Shown: one piece after another, positions 8,594-16,275 of the stretch
Layout: each line of letters starts with the position of its first letter
Numbering within the stretch: position 1 is the stretch's first letter
Assembly (NCBI GenBank): GCA_963756575.1
Contig: CAVWOM010000016.1
Location: 558,001 to 622,000, forward strand
DNA: 64,000 nt
Reading direction: 5' to 3'
Source of the DNA: Palsa-504 sp963756575
Lineage (GTDB): Bacteria; Actinomycetota; Actinomycetes; Streptosporangiales; Streptosporangiaceae
The notes under the pieces: model-generated
The model's database searches: none
What the model was told of the DNA's origin: nothing
Seen by the model: only the letters and a program-made list of their open reading frames with translations
Program-made: the position numbers and the translations under genes

Positions 8594-10081
8594 TCAGGCT
8601 CCGAACCGGGGCACGTGCGTGTCCCCGAGCGGGATGTGGACGATCCGGGACTCGGTGTAGAAGTCCAGGCTGTGCGGGCCGCCCTCACGGCCGACGCCGC
8701 TCGCCTTCACGCCGCCGAACGGGGTCCGCAGGTCGCGCACGTTGTGCGAGTTGACCCAGGTCATGCCGGACTCGACCGCGTGCGCGACCCGGTGCGCCCG
8801 GGCCAGGTCCGTGGTCCAGATGTAGGCGGCCAGGCCGTAGGCGGTGGCGTTGGCCAGCCGGATCGCCTCGGCCTCGTCGGCGAACGGGGTGACGCACACC
8901 ACCGGCCCGAAGATCTCCTCACGGAAGATACGCATGTGCGGCTCGACGTCGGCGAACACGGTGGCGGCCAGGTAGTTCCCGGCGGCCAGGTCGTCCGGGC
9001 GGCCGCCGCCCGCGACCAGGCGGGCGCCTTCGTCCAGCCCGGCGCGCACGTACCCGAGCACGCGCGCGTAGTGCTCCGGGTGGACCAGGGCGCCGAGCTC
9101 GGTGCCGGGATGGGCGGGGTCGCCCACGCGGATGCGTGCGGCTCGCTCGGCTAGCCGGGTGACCAGGGCGTCGTAGATACCCCGTTCGGCCAAAATCCTG
9201 GATCCGGCCGTGCAGCGCTCGCCGTTCAGCGAGAACACGCCGAACAGGGCGCTGTCGACCGCCCGGTCCAGGTCGGCGTCGGCGAAGATGACGCACGGGG
9301 ACTTGCCGCCCAGTTCCATGGACAGGGCCTTGAGGCGGGGCGCCGCCGCCGCCATGATCGCCTGCCCGGTCGTCGTCTCGCCGGTGAACGAGATGCGGGG
9401 CACGTCGGGGTGCGTGACCAGCGCCGCGCCCGCGACCTCGCCGATGCCGTGCACCAGGTTGAACACGCCGTCGGGCAGGCCGGCCTCGGTCATGATCTCC
9501 GGCAGCAGGCTGGCCGAGAGCGGGGTCCACTCGGCCGGCTTGAGCACCACCGGGCAGCCCGCGGCCAGCGCGGGCGCGAGCTTCCAGGTCTCCAGCATGA
9601 ACGGCGTGTTCCACGGGGTGATCAGGCCGGCGACCCCGGCCGGGGAACGGATCACGTAGCCGAACTGCTGCCCGGCGGCGCGGAAGGCGTCCTCGTGCCG
9701 GGTCACGGTCATGTCGGCGAAGAACCGGAAGTTCTCGGCCGCCCGGGCGGCCTGGCCGCGGGCCTGGGTGACCGGCAGGCCGGTGTCGAACGTCTCGAGC
9801 TCGGCGATCCGGCCGGCGCGTCCCTCGATGCCGTCCGCGATCTTGTTCAGGATCCGGGCCCGCTGGCGAGCCGGCAGGTCCGGCCAGGGACCGTCGCGGA
9901 ACGCCGTCCGGGCCGCGGCGACCGCCCGGTCGATGTCCGCGGGCCCGCCGGCCGCCACGCTGGCGTACGGCTGGTTGCTCACCGGGTCGGCGACGTCGAA
10001 CGTGGCGCCGTCCGCGCTGGCGCTGGCCGCGCCGCCGATGAAGTGCTCCAGCTTGGCCGGGAGGCCCGGGGGCGTGGTCAT
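8594..10081 (-). CDS. hpaE: 5-carboxymethyl-2-hydroxymuconate semialdehyde dehydrogenase
   Basis: A 495-residue NAD(P)-dependent aldehyde dehydrogenase. Seen: ITPWNTPFMLETWKLAPALA; KPAEWTPL; FTGETTTGQ; MELGGKSP with the general-base Glu; NGERCTAGSR with the catalytic Cys; EEIFGPVV; and the C-terminal NSHNVRDLRTPFGGVKASG, which fits the HpaE/CHMS dehydrogenase group. It oxidises the semialdehyde made by HpaD. The start ATG overlaps the upstream gene's stop by four bases (ATGA), so translation is probably coupled. Assignment to hpaE rests on the neighbours as much as on the sequence. Confidence 0.85.
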   Translation of the reverse strand: MTTPPGLPAKLEHFIGGAASASADGATFDVADPVSNQPYASVAAGGPADIDRAVAAARTAFRDGPWPDLPARQRARILNKIADGIEGRAGRIAELETFDTGLPVTQARGQAARAAENFRFFADMTVTRHEDAFRAAGQQFGYVIRSPAGVAGLITPWNTPFMLETWKLAPALAAGCPVVLKPAEWTPLSASLLPEIMTEAGLPDGVFNLVHGIGEVAGAALVTHPDVPRISFTGETTTGQAIMAAAAPRLKALSMELGGKSPCVIFADADLDRAVDSALFGVFSLNGERCTAGSRILAERGIYDALVTRLAERAARIRVGDPAHPGTELGALVHPEHYARVLGYVRAGLDEGARLVAGGGRPDDLAAGNYLAATVFADVEPHMRIFREEIFGPVVCVTPFADEAEAIRLANATAYGLAAYIWTTDLARAHRVAHAVESGMTWVNSHNVRDLRTPFGGVKASGVGREGGPHSLDFYTESRIVHIPLGDTHVPRFGA

Positions 10082-11547
10082 CCGGCATCACCTCGTTCGC
10101 GGACCCAGGCCTGGTAGGCCGGGCGGGTGCGGTCGGTCAGCGGGTAGAGGCCGTCGATGGAATCGCCCTGGGCGACCCGCCCGGCGATGAACTCCTCCTG
10201 GCGCTCCTGTTCCCGCGCCTGCGCCAGCACCTCGGCGGCCAGGGCCGGCGGGAGCACGACCACCCCGTCGGCGTCCCCGACGACGATGTCGCCGGGCTGG
10301 ATCGTCACGCCGGCGCAGGCCACCGCGACCTGGGATTCCCACGGGACGTGCCGCCGGCCGAGCACGGCCGGGTGGGCGGCCGCGTGATAGGCGGGGATCT
10401 CCAGCCGGGCCAGCGCCGCGCTGTCCCTGATGGCGCCGTCGGTGACGATCCCGGCCGCGCCGCGGACCTGGGCGCGCAGTCCGAGAATGTCGCCGATGGT
10501 GCCCGCGGTGGTCTCGCCGCGGGCCTCGATGACCAGGACCTCACCGGGCCGGATCTCCTCGATCGCCTGTTTCTGCGCGTTGAGCCCGGCGTACCGGTCC
10601 ATCAGGTCCTCGCGTAGCGGCAGGTAGCGCACGGTCCGGGCGTAACCGGCCATCCGGGTGCCCGGCCGGGTGGAGCGCAGCCCGTCCAGGGTCAGGCCGT
10701 TCAGCCCGCGCTTGCGCAGCAGCGAGGCCAGCGTGGCGGTGGAAACCTCGCGCAGCCCGGCCAGGATGTCCGGCGGTTCCTCGTCGGGCAGGCCTGCGGC
10801 CCCGCGCGCAGCGCCGTAGGCGGCCCCGCGCGCAGCGCCGTAGGCGGCAGAGCGTTCGGCGTCGCTGGCGCGGGGCATGGCGCCGGGCGGGTCGAGGCGG
10901 TAGTCCGCCGGCGCGACGGGGCTGCGCAGCCTTCCCGATGACTGCTCCCCCGCCGTGACCTCGACCTCTACCACGTCACCTGGGCTGACCACGGTCGAGC
11001 CGGTCGGCGTCCCGGTCAGGATGACATCGCCGGGTTCCAGCGTGAGGAGCCGGGACAGGTCGGCGACGATCTCGCCGAAGCCGAACAGCATGTCGGCCGC
11101 CGGCCAGGAGTCCTGGGCCAGGTCACCGTTGACCCAGGTGCGCAGCCGGACCGCGGCCAGGTCCACGGTGCGCGCGTCGATCAGCCGCGGGCCCAGCGGG
11201 GTGAAGCCGTCGATCCCCTTGGAGCGCAGGTTGGAGCCGCGGTCGGCGTAGCGCAGGTCGTAGACGCCGAAGTCGTTCGCGGCGGTGATCCAGCCCACGT
11301 GATCCCAGCCCCCGGCCCGGCTGACCCGCAGGGCACGGCGGCCGATGACCAGGGCCACCTCGCCCTCGAAGGCGAGCAGTTCGCAGCCGGGCGGCCGGAC
11401 GACGGGGTCGCCGCTGTCCGCCAGCGTGGTCGGCGGCTTGAGGAAGTAGGACGGCCAGGCCGGGGTGGTGCCGCGTTCGGCCGCGCGGCTGCGGTAGCTG
11501 AGGTGCACCGCGATGACCTTGCCGGGAACGCGCTCGAGGGCACTCAT
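10078..11547 (-). CDS. FAH-family (HpaG-like) decarboxylase/isomerase fused to an RraA-like domain
   Basis: A two-domain protein of 489 residues. Residues ~1-205 are a fumarylacetoacetate-hydrolase fold: HLSYRSRAAERG, FLKPPTTL, FEGEVALVIGRRA, AANDFGVYD and LLTLEPGDVILTGTPTG, with the E-x-E metal ligands, as in HpaG (OPET decarboxylase/HHDD isomerase). Residues ~255-489 are RraA-like (HMG/CHA-aldolase type): ISTATLASLLRKRG-like opening, GDILGLRAQVRGAAGIVTDGAIRD and PGDIVVGDADGVVV. The linker carries a perfect 24-bp tandem duplication. First gene of the HpaG-E-D run, divergent from the second FAH gene. The RraA part could serve as aldolase or as oxaloacetate decarboxylase; that is inference. 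The start is the ATG at 11547; an ATG at 11562 is possible and neither has a clear ribosome site. Confidence 0.8.
   Translation of the reverse strand: MSALERVPGKVIAVHLSYRSRAAERGTTPAWPSYFLKPPTTLADSGDPVVRPPGCELLAFEGEVALVIGRRALRVSRAGGWDHVGWITAANDFGVYDLRYADRGSNLRSKGIDGFTPLGPRLIDARTVDLAAVRLRTWVNGDLAQDSWPAADMLFGFGEIVADLSRLLTLEPGDVILTGTPTGSTVVSPGDVVEVEVTAGEQSSGRLRSPVAPADYRLDPPGAMPRASDAERSAAYGAARGAAYGAARGAAGLPDEEPPDILAGLREVSTATLASLLRKRGLNGLTLDGLRSTRPGTRMAGYARTVRYLPLREDLMDRYAGLNAQKQAIEEIRPGEVLVIEARGETTAGTIGDILGLRAQVRGAAGIVTDGAIRDSAALARLEIPAYHAAAHPAVLGRRHVPWESQVAVACAGVTIQPGDIVVGDADGVVVLPPALAAEVLAQAREQERQEEFIAGRVAQGDSIDGLYPLTDRTRPAYQAWVRERGDAG
10798..10845. repeat. Perfect 24-bp tandem duplication in a coding linker
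   Basis: Two identical adjacent 24-bp units (10798-10821, 10822-10845) encode AAYGAARG-like octapeptides in the linker between the FAH and RraA domains. Length divisible by three keeps the fusion in frame. Confidence 0.85.
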
Positions 11548-11558
11548 GGTGAGCAAAA

Positions 11559-11568
11559 TCATATATGA
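11559..11568. promoter_or_regulatory. Palindrome in the divergent FAH/FAH-RraA promoter
   Basis: TCATATATGA is a perfect 10-bp palindrome in the only A/T-rich part of the 64-bp space between two divergent starts (11547 and 11612). It is a candidate operator or -10 region for both transcription units. No regulator gene is adjacent, so the binding protein is unknown. Confidence 0.35.
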
Positions 11569-11611
11569 ATGGCGGCTGGCTGGCCAGGTTCCGTGGCGCT
11601 AGAGTCGCGCT

Positions 11612-12445
11612 ATGCGCTTCGCCACCATCAGGACCGACAACGGGACCACCGCCGCCCGGCTCGACGGGGACGACCTCATACCGCTGGCCGCGGGTGACGT
11701 CGGGGAGATGCTCGCGGCGGGCGGCGCGCCGGACCGGGCGGGCGCCGCGGCGGTGCCGGCCGCGACGGCGGACTTCGCGCCGGTGGTCACGAACCCCGGC
11801 AAGATCATCTGCGTCGGGCTCAACTACCGGTCGCACATCCTGGAGACCGGGCGGGAGCTGCCCGAGTACCCGACGCTGTTCGCCAAGTTCGCCGAGACCC
11901 TGACCGGTCCCCGCGACGACCTGGCCATACCGCCGGTGAGCGAGCGGGTCGACTGGGAGGTCGAGCTCGGCGTCGTCATCGGCCAGCCGGTGTACCGGGC
12001 CACACCGGAGGAAGCGGCGGCGGCCATCGCCGGGTACACGGTAGTCAACGACGTGTCGATGCGGGACTGGCAGCGGCGCACGCTGCAGTGGCTGGCCGGC
12101 AAGATGTTCCAGCGCTCCACGCCGGCCGGCCCCTACCTGGTCAGCCCGGACGAGGTCGGGGACGCGGCCGACCTGGAGGTGCGGTGCGAGGTCGACGGCG
12201 CCGTGATGCAGCAGTCGCGGACCTCGGACCTGCTCTTCTCACCCGCCCAGATCGTCTCCTACGCCAGCCAGGCGATCACCTTGCGGCCCGGCGACCTGAT
12301 CGCCACCGGCACCTGCGGCGGGGTGGGCGACGCGCGCAAGCCGCCGGTCTACCTGCGGCCCGGCAACGTGCTGCGGACCTGGATCGAGGGCCTGGGCGAG
12401 TGCGTGAACCGCTGCGTGGCCGAGACGGGCGCCGCCAAGACGTGA
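11612..12445 (+). CDS. Fumarylacetoacetate hydrolase family protein
   Basis: A 277-residue single-domain FAH-fold enzyme acting on C-C bonds of ring-cleavage products. Seen: NPGKIICVGLNYRSHILETG; PTLFAKFAETLTGP; DWEVELGVVIG with the E-x-E metal ligands; VVNDVSMRDWQRR; FSPAQIVSYASQAITLRPGDLIATGTCGGVG. Length and motifs are those of 2-hydroxyhepta-2,4-diene-1,7-dioate isomerases and related acylpyruvases. It is divergent from the HpaG-like fusion, so the two FAH domains may split the decarboxylase and isomerase steps of the homoprotocatechuate pathway. Exact substrate not determinable. Confidence 0.85.
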   Translation: MRFATIRTDNGTTAARLDGDDLIPLAAGDVGEMLAAGGAPDRAGAAAVPAATADFAPVVTNPGKIICVGLNYRSHILETGRELPEYPTLFAKFAETLTGPRDDLAIPPVSERVDWEVELGVVIGQPVYRATPEEAAAAIAGYTVVNDVSMRDWQRRTLQWLAGKMFQRSTPAGPYLVSPDEVGDAADLEVRCEVDGAVMQQSRTSDLLFSPAQIVSYASQAITLRPGDLIATGTCGGVGDARKPPVYLRPGNVLRTWIEGLGECVNRCVAETGAAKT

Positions 12446-12493
12446 TGAAACCCCGTTTTCAGTGCGTTCTAGCGCGCTGGGAGCCCGGTTTCA
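12446..12493. terminator. Inverted repeat downstream of the FAH gene
   Basis: TGAAACC (12446-12452) pairs with GGTTTCA (12487-12493), and AGCGCGCT lies inside. It sits immediately after the FAH stop and before the convergent DinB gene. The stem is short and the loop long, so terminator activity is only plausible. Confidence 0.3.
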
Positions 12494-12500
12494 TAGCGTT

Positions 12501-12560
12501 ATTTTCCCGGGCGGCCCACTATTTTCCCGGGCGGCCCACTATTCTCCCGGACGGCCTATG
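12501..12560. repeat. Three tandem 20-bp repeats at the 3' end of the DinB gene
   Basis: Two identical copies (12501-12520, 12521-12540) of a unit beginning ATTTTCCCGG and ending GGCCCACT are followed by a third diverged copy (12541-12560). The stop codon of the DinB-like gene lies at the junction of copies two and three. This looks like slippage duplication of gene 3'-end sequence into the convergent intergenic space. Confidence 0.8.
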
Positions 12561-13057
12561 GCGAGCTCGGCGACCACGTTGAGATGGCCCACGTGCCGGG
12601 CGTACTCCTGCAGCAGGTGGAACAGGACCCGCTCCAGCGTCGCCGGGTCGGCGCCGTCCCAGCGCTCGCCGAGCTGGCCCACCTCGTCGAGGGCGTGCGC
12701 CGAGATGATGGCCCGGCTCCGCGCGGCCTGGACGTGCAGCCCGTTGAGCAGCGTGGCCGCCGTCTCCTGGGGGCCCACCGCCCAGCGGCCTTCCCGGCCG
12801 CCCTGGTGATCGCCCCACGGGTCGCCGACATCCCGGCCCTCGAAGCCCCACTCCAGCCAGCGCAGCTCGACGTAGCGCAGGTGCTTGATCAGCTCGAGCG
12901 GCGTCCAGCCCGATGGCAGCCGGCTGCGCCGCTGTTCTTCCTCGGGCAGCTCGAGCACCTTGGCGGTCAGCCGCGACCGGAAGAAATCCAGGTAACGGAG
13001 GAAGACCTCGGTGCGGGAGCTAGCAGGGGCAGTGGGTTCCGGGAAGGGCACAGCCAC
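12539..13057 (-). CDS. DinB family protein (DUF664)
   Basis: A 172-residue four-helix-bundle protein of the DinB/DUF664 superfamily, common in actinobacteria and often tied to thiol-dependent or metal-dependent reactions. Seen: the SGWTPLELIKHLRYVELRWLEWGFEG helix with the first His, ALDEVGQLGERW, and the C-terminal LLQEYARHVGHLNVVAELAIG with two His. Together these give the usual three-His metal site. The start at 13057 is the first ATG; the protein is of normal length. No specific substrate can be given. Confidence 0.85.
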   Translation of the reverse strand: MAVPFPEPTAPASSRTEVFLRYLDFFRSRLTAKVLELPEEEQRRSRLPSGWTPLELIKHLRYVELRWLEWGFEGRDVGDPWGDHQGGREGRWAVGPQETAATLLNGLHVQAARSRAIISAHALDEVGQLGERWDGADPATLERVLFHLLQEYARHVGHLNVVAELAIGRPGE

Positions 13058-13077
13058 TCCGGCAGTTTTACCCGGGT

Positions 13078-13914
13078 TCAGCCGCCCGTAACCGGAACGT
13101 CCTTCCAGAGGCCGCCGTTCAGGTTGATGTTGTTGCCGCCGTCCTGGCCGGGCGACTTGTCGCCGACGTAGGTGTACAGCGGGCGGCCGTCGTACGTGGC
13201 CTGCGTGGTGCCGTCGGTCCGCTTGATCGTGCCGATCTTCCCCGAGACCCCGGGTCCGGCCGCCATGTTCCCCGGCACCGGCGGCCAGTACGAGGCGCAG
13301 GTCCCGTAGCAGACGGACTTGTTCGTCTGGTCCGGGGCGAACGTGTACAGGACGAAGCCGCCGGAGTTGGTCAGCAGCTGGGCGCCGTTGACGCTCTTGG
13401 CGTCCAGGGTCTTCCCGCTGCCCCCGGCTCCGCTGGCGGTGCTGACCGTCGGCGGCGACTTGGGCGAGGCGACGAACACGCCGAGCAGCACCAGCGCGAC
13501 GGCCGATGCGGCCGTCACCGCCGCCAGGGACCGGCGGGCCGGGGCCAGGCCCGACAGCATCCCCGCGGCCAGCACGGCAAAGGCGGCCACGTCGATGATC
13601 CCGGCGACGATGCCCGAGGTCGTCCGGACTTCGGTGAAGCCGAACAGGCCGACCTCGAGTGATAGCAGGTACCCGCCGAGGGTCGCGATCGCGAACCCCG
13701 CGCCCGCCGCGTACGCCAGCCGGTGCCCGGTGGCGGGAATCGCGATGGCCAGCAGGAAAGCCGTGATTATCTGCAGCAGAAACAGCGGGCCGATAGTCGG
13801 AATCGAGTTGTACCCGGTCAGGTACAAGTCGAGATGAATAGCTCCTGAGGCGACAAGGAATGCTGCCCCGGCGATCCCGTACCAGGACCGCCGGGGCAGT
13901 GACGCCCCCCTCAT
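13078..13914 (-). CDS. Membrane protein with C-terminal secreted-repeat (COG4315) domain
   Basis: A fusion of about five predicted membrane helices (WYGIAGAAFLVASGAIHL, FLLQIITAFLLAIAI, a GFAIATLGGYLLSL segment, VAAFAVLAAGML, AVALVLLGVFVA) with an extracytoplasmic domain of the COG4315 type. The latter has FVLYTFAPDQTNKSVCYGTCASYWPPV, the paired Cys and Trp-Pro-Pro typical of this fold, then RPLYTYVGDKSPGQ. Such domains occur in secreted lipoproteins of unknown role, possibly redox or heme related. The start is uncertain: ATG 13914 (MRGASLPRRSW) or ATG 13929. The membrane part probably anchors and may couple the outer domain. Confidence 0.7.
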   Translation of the reverse strand: MRGASLPRRSWYGIAGAAFLVASGAIHLDLYLTGYNSIPTIGPLFLLQIITAFLLAIAIPATGHRLAYAAGAGFAIATLGGYLLSLEVGLFGFTEVRTTSGIVAGIIDVAAFAVLAAGMLSGLAPARRSLAAVTAASAVALVLLGVFVASPKSPPTVSTASGAGGSGKTLDAKSVNGAQLLTNSGGFVLYTFAPDQTNKSVCYGTCASYWPPVPGNMAAGPGVSGKIGTIKRTDGTTQATYDGRPLYTYVGDKSPGQDGGNNINLNGGLWKDVPVTGG

Positions 13915-13929
13915 GCTCCCCACAACCAT

Positions 13930-14458
13930 GACCACGGAACGGCGCGCACCGGGGTTCAACGGTTCATGTAACAAAATGGTAAGCACCGTCAGGTGCCGAC
14001 GCAGGCCTGCTCCAGGGCCGCGATGCCGAACCTGGTCATGCCGCACCTCGCCCGCGTCACCTGGACAACCCGTACTTGTCCATCGGCCCGGTCCGTGCAT
14101 GGCACCACGATCGAGACGGCCAGCCGCAGTTGCCCGCGTGGCCGGGTGCGGAGTACGTAGCCAGTTCACCGACGCCCGCGTGCCATATCTCGTCGGGGCT
14201 TGTGCCCGTCTCTCCACAACCACGAGATATCTGGAGCGAGACCTTCGCTCGGCTTAGCGACGGCGAGCTAGCGTCCACCAGAATGCATGGAGTTGCCGGT
14301 CCCGGACGATCAATTATACGGCCGCAGTAACAGCAATTAGCGCAGATATCGTTTTATAGCGGGATCTGCCCCTGCCTGATCCTGGCCCGCCGCCGCCGCT
14401 GCCCGATAATCGCTGCTGCGGAATTTCTTAATTGCAGTTCCAATTCGGCACATATGAC
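13930..14458. other. Intergenic region without a supported gene
   Basis: About 530 bp between the secreted-repeat gene and the WxL-like gene. Short frames here (for example 14057-14278, minus strand) have no recognisable domain and poor starts. From about 14281 the sequence becomes unusually A/T-rich for this genome and acts as the upstream region of the WxL-like operon. Confidence 0.5.
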
Positions 14459-14472
14459 ATGATAATTATCAT
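14459..14472. promoter_or_regulatory. Perfect 14-bp palindrome upstream of the WxL-like operon
   Basis: ATGATAATTATCAT is a perfect palindrome 84 bp before the start codon, inside an A/T-rich stretch. It resembles half-sites used by Fur-family repressors (TGATAAT...ATTATCA) but lacks the usual spacer. Metal control is a guess; the palindrome is observed. Confidence 0.45.
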
Positions 14473-14512
14473 TGAATTTTGATTTTCCCATTAATAGCTT
14501 TATCTTGGCATT

Positions 14513-14531
14513 AAGAGCAGGTTCTGCTCTT
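14513..14531 (+). promoter_or_regulatory. Short hairpin in the 5' leader of the WxL-like gene
   Basis: AAGAGCAG, loop GTT, CTGCTCTT: a perfect 8-bp stem ending 25 bases before the ATG and 10 bases before the AGGAG ribosome site. It could stabilise the mRNA or affect translation. Confidence 0.35.
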
Positions 14532-14555
14532 GAAACTCCGTTAGGAGTGAGCACA

Positions 14556-15095
14556 ATGCGAACGAAGATAATCGCTTCCGCTGCCGCGCTGTTCATCGGT
14601 GGAGCAGGCGTACTTACTCTCGCGGTACCGGCGTTGGCGGCCACCGCCTCAAACACTCCGGTGACGGTGGAGGTCACTGGGGGCGAGCTGACGATCAGCG
14701 CACCCACTCAGTCGGTAAACCTCGGATCGGTGGTTACCAGCGGTAACGCTCAGACCGTCAGTGCCCGGCTCGGTGACGTCGCGGTGACCGACAGCCGGGG
14801 CGGTACCGCAGGGTGGACCGCCACCGCCAGCGCGACGGATTTCACCGGGCCTCAGACCATCTCAACCAGCACGTACGGCTTGGTGGTCTACACCGCGCCA
14901 CAGGCCACCGTGACCGGGACAGCCACCGTGACCCCCTCCACCGAGAGCACCCTGTACCCGGGCGGCCGGGTGCAAGACGCCACCGATGTGAACGGCTCTA
15001 ACACGGCCACATGGGACCCGACCATCGCTGTGACCATCCCGGCCAACGCGCTGGCCGGGACCTACAGCACCAGCATCACGCACTCGGTGTCGTAG
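14556..15095 (+). CDS. Secreted WxL-like surface protein
   Basis: A 179-residue exported protein. The signal peptide is MRTKIIASAAALFIGGAGVLTLAVPALA with cleavage likely after ALA. The mature part is a beta-rich domain with VTGGELTISAP, GDVAVTDSRGG, GWTATASATDFTG and IPANALAGTYSTSITHSVS at the end. This is the layout of WxL-type domains seen next to DUF916 proteins, although the literal W-x-L signature is not kept. The start at 14556 has AGGAG upstream. The DUF916 gene starts two bases after the stop, so the pair is an operon and probably a surface complex. Confidence 0.7.
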   Translation: MRTKIIASAAALFIGGAGVLTLAVPALAATASNTPVTVEVTGGELTISAPTQSVNLGSVVTSGNAQTVSARLGDVAVTDSRGGTAGWTATASATDFTGPQTISTSTYGLVVYTAPQATVTGTATVTPSTESTLYPGGRVQDATDVNGSNTATWDPTIAVTIPANALAGTYSTSITHSVS

Positions 15096-15097
15096 AC

Positions 15098-16228
15098 ATG
15101 GGGACCTGGAAGCGACCGATGCTTCCGGTACGTCGAGGCCGTTGGATGTCAGCGCCGGTGACCGTGGCCGCGGCCGCGGTCACCGGCGCGCTCATCGGTC
15201 TCTTCGCACCAGCGGCCGGGGCGGCAGGAGCCGGCCCGGCCGTGGCCGTTCAGCACGCGGGCATGGCGCGATCGGCCAGCCCGCGCTCCGTGAGCGCTAC
15301 CAGCCCGGGCGGCGTCGGAGTCCGGCTGATCGACGTGCCGGCCGACGCGGCGAATAACCCGCGAGCCCGTGAGTACATCGTGGACAACCTGACGCCGGGT
15401 ACGACCATCCACCGGCGCATCGAGGTGTCCAACACCACCAGATCCGAACTGCGCGTGGCCGTCTACCCGGCCGCGGCCACCATCTCCCAGGGCTCCTTCG
15501 TCGGCGCCCCGGCCCACACGGCCGACGACCTGTCCACCTGGACGACGGTGAGCCGGCCCGTCATAGACGTCCCCGCGGGCGGCACCGCCGTGGACGCCAT
15601 CACTGTCGCCATCCCGGCCACGGCCAGCCCCGGTGACCGGTACGCGGTGGTGTGGGCCGAGGTCAGGAGCGCCAAGAGCGGGGGCACTGTCGAGCTGATC
15701 AATCGCGCCGGTATCCGGATGTACGTGTATACCGGCGGCACCAATCCGGCCACCAGCTTCACCGTGAACACCCTGACCGGCCAGCGAAATTCGGGGAACC
15801 ACGCGGTCGTACGGGCCCTGGTACACAACACCGGCGGCCTCGCGGTGGACCTGACCGGCACCCTGATCATGTCATCGGTGACCGGCGCGCTAACGGCCGG
15901 TCCTTATCCAGCTCAGCTGGGTACCACCCTGGCCCCCGGGCAGTCCGAGCCAGTCTGGTTCACGCTGACCAGCCAGATGACCGATGGCCCCTGGAACGCC
16001 ACCGTCACACTGCACAGCGGGCTGAGCCAGCAAGCCTTCCGGGCGAGGATCACCTTCCCGCGCAGACCGGGAACCGGCCCGCCGGCCGCAGCCCGCCCCG
16101 TCGGCGGTGGCCTCGGTTTCGTCAAGATCTTGGCCGGCGCGATCCTGATCGCGCTGCTGGCGGCCATGAGCGCACTGATCATCACTCACCGCCGGCGCAG
16201 GCTCCGCAAGAACCGGCAAGGCGCTTAA
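15098..16228 (+). CDS. DUF916 family cell-surface protein with C-terminal membrane anchor
   Basis: A 376-residue exported protein. Basic N-terminus and signal segment (VTVAAAAVTGALIGLFAPAAGAAGA); then a DUF916/WxL-partner domain: GVGVRLIDVPADAANNPRAREYIVDNLTPGTTIHRRIEVSNTT, YAVVWAEVRS, RAGIRMYVYTGG. A second Ig-like half follows. A C-terminal helix (FVKILAGAILIALLAAMSALIITH) and Arg/Lys-rich tail anchor it in the membrane. In Firmicutes, DUF916 proteins bind peptidoglycan and ligands and pair with WxL proteins. Here it follows the WxL-like gene by two bases. A strong hairpin terminator follows. Confidence 0.8.
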   Translation: MGTWKRPMLPVRRGRWMSAPVTVAAAAVTGALIGLFAPAAGAAGAGPAVAVQHAGMARSASPRSVSATSPGGVGVRLIDVPADAANNPRAREYIVDNLTPGTTIHRRIEVSNTTRSELRVAVYPAAATISQGSFVGAPAHTADDLSTWTTVSRPVIDVPAGGTAVDAITVAIPATASPGDRYAVVWAEVRSAKSGGTVELINRAGIRMYVYTGGTNPATSFTVNTLTGQRNSGNHAVVRALVHNTGGLAVDLTGTLIMSSVTGALTAGPYPAQLGTTLAPGQSEPVWFTLTSQMTDGPWNATVTLHSGLSQQAFRARITFPRRPGTGPPAAARPVGGGLGFVKILAGAILIALLAAMSALIITHRRRRLRKNRQGA

Positions 16229-16245
16229 CAGGGACCATGAATAAG

Positions 16246-16275
16246 ACGGTGGTGCGCCACGAGGCGCACCACCGT
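16246..16275 (+). terminator. Strong hairpin after the DUF916 gene
   Basis: A perfect 13-bp stem, ACGGTGGTGCGCC (16246-16258), tetraloop ACGA, then its complement (16263-16275), 18 bases after the stop. There is no T-run, as is common for actinobacterial terminators. Confidence 0.8.

Noticed and set aside
5872..8688. A 938-codon minus-strand frame
   Set aside because: Contains the HpaD catalytic domain, but the remainder is antisense to the acyl-CoA ligase.
14057..14278. Small minus-strand frame upstream of the WxL operon
   Set aside because: No recognised motif, poor start and mixed codon use.
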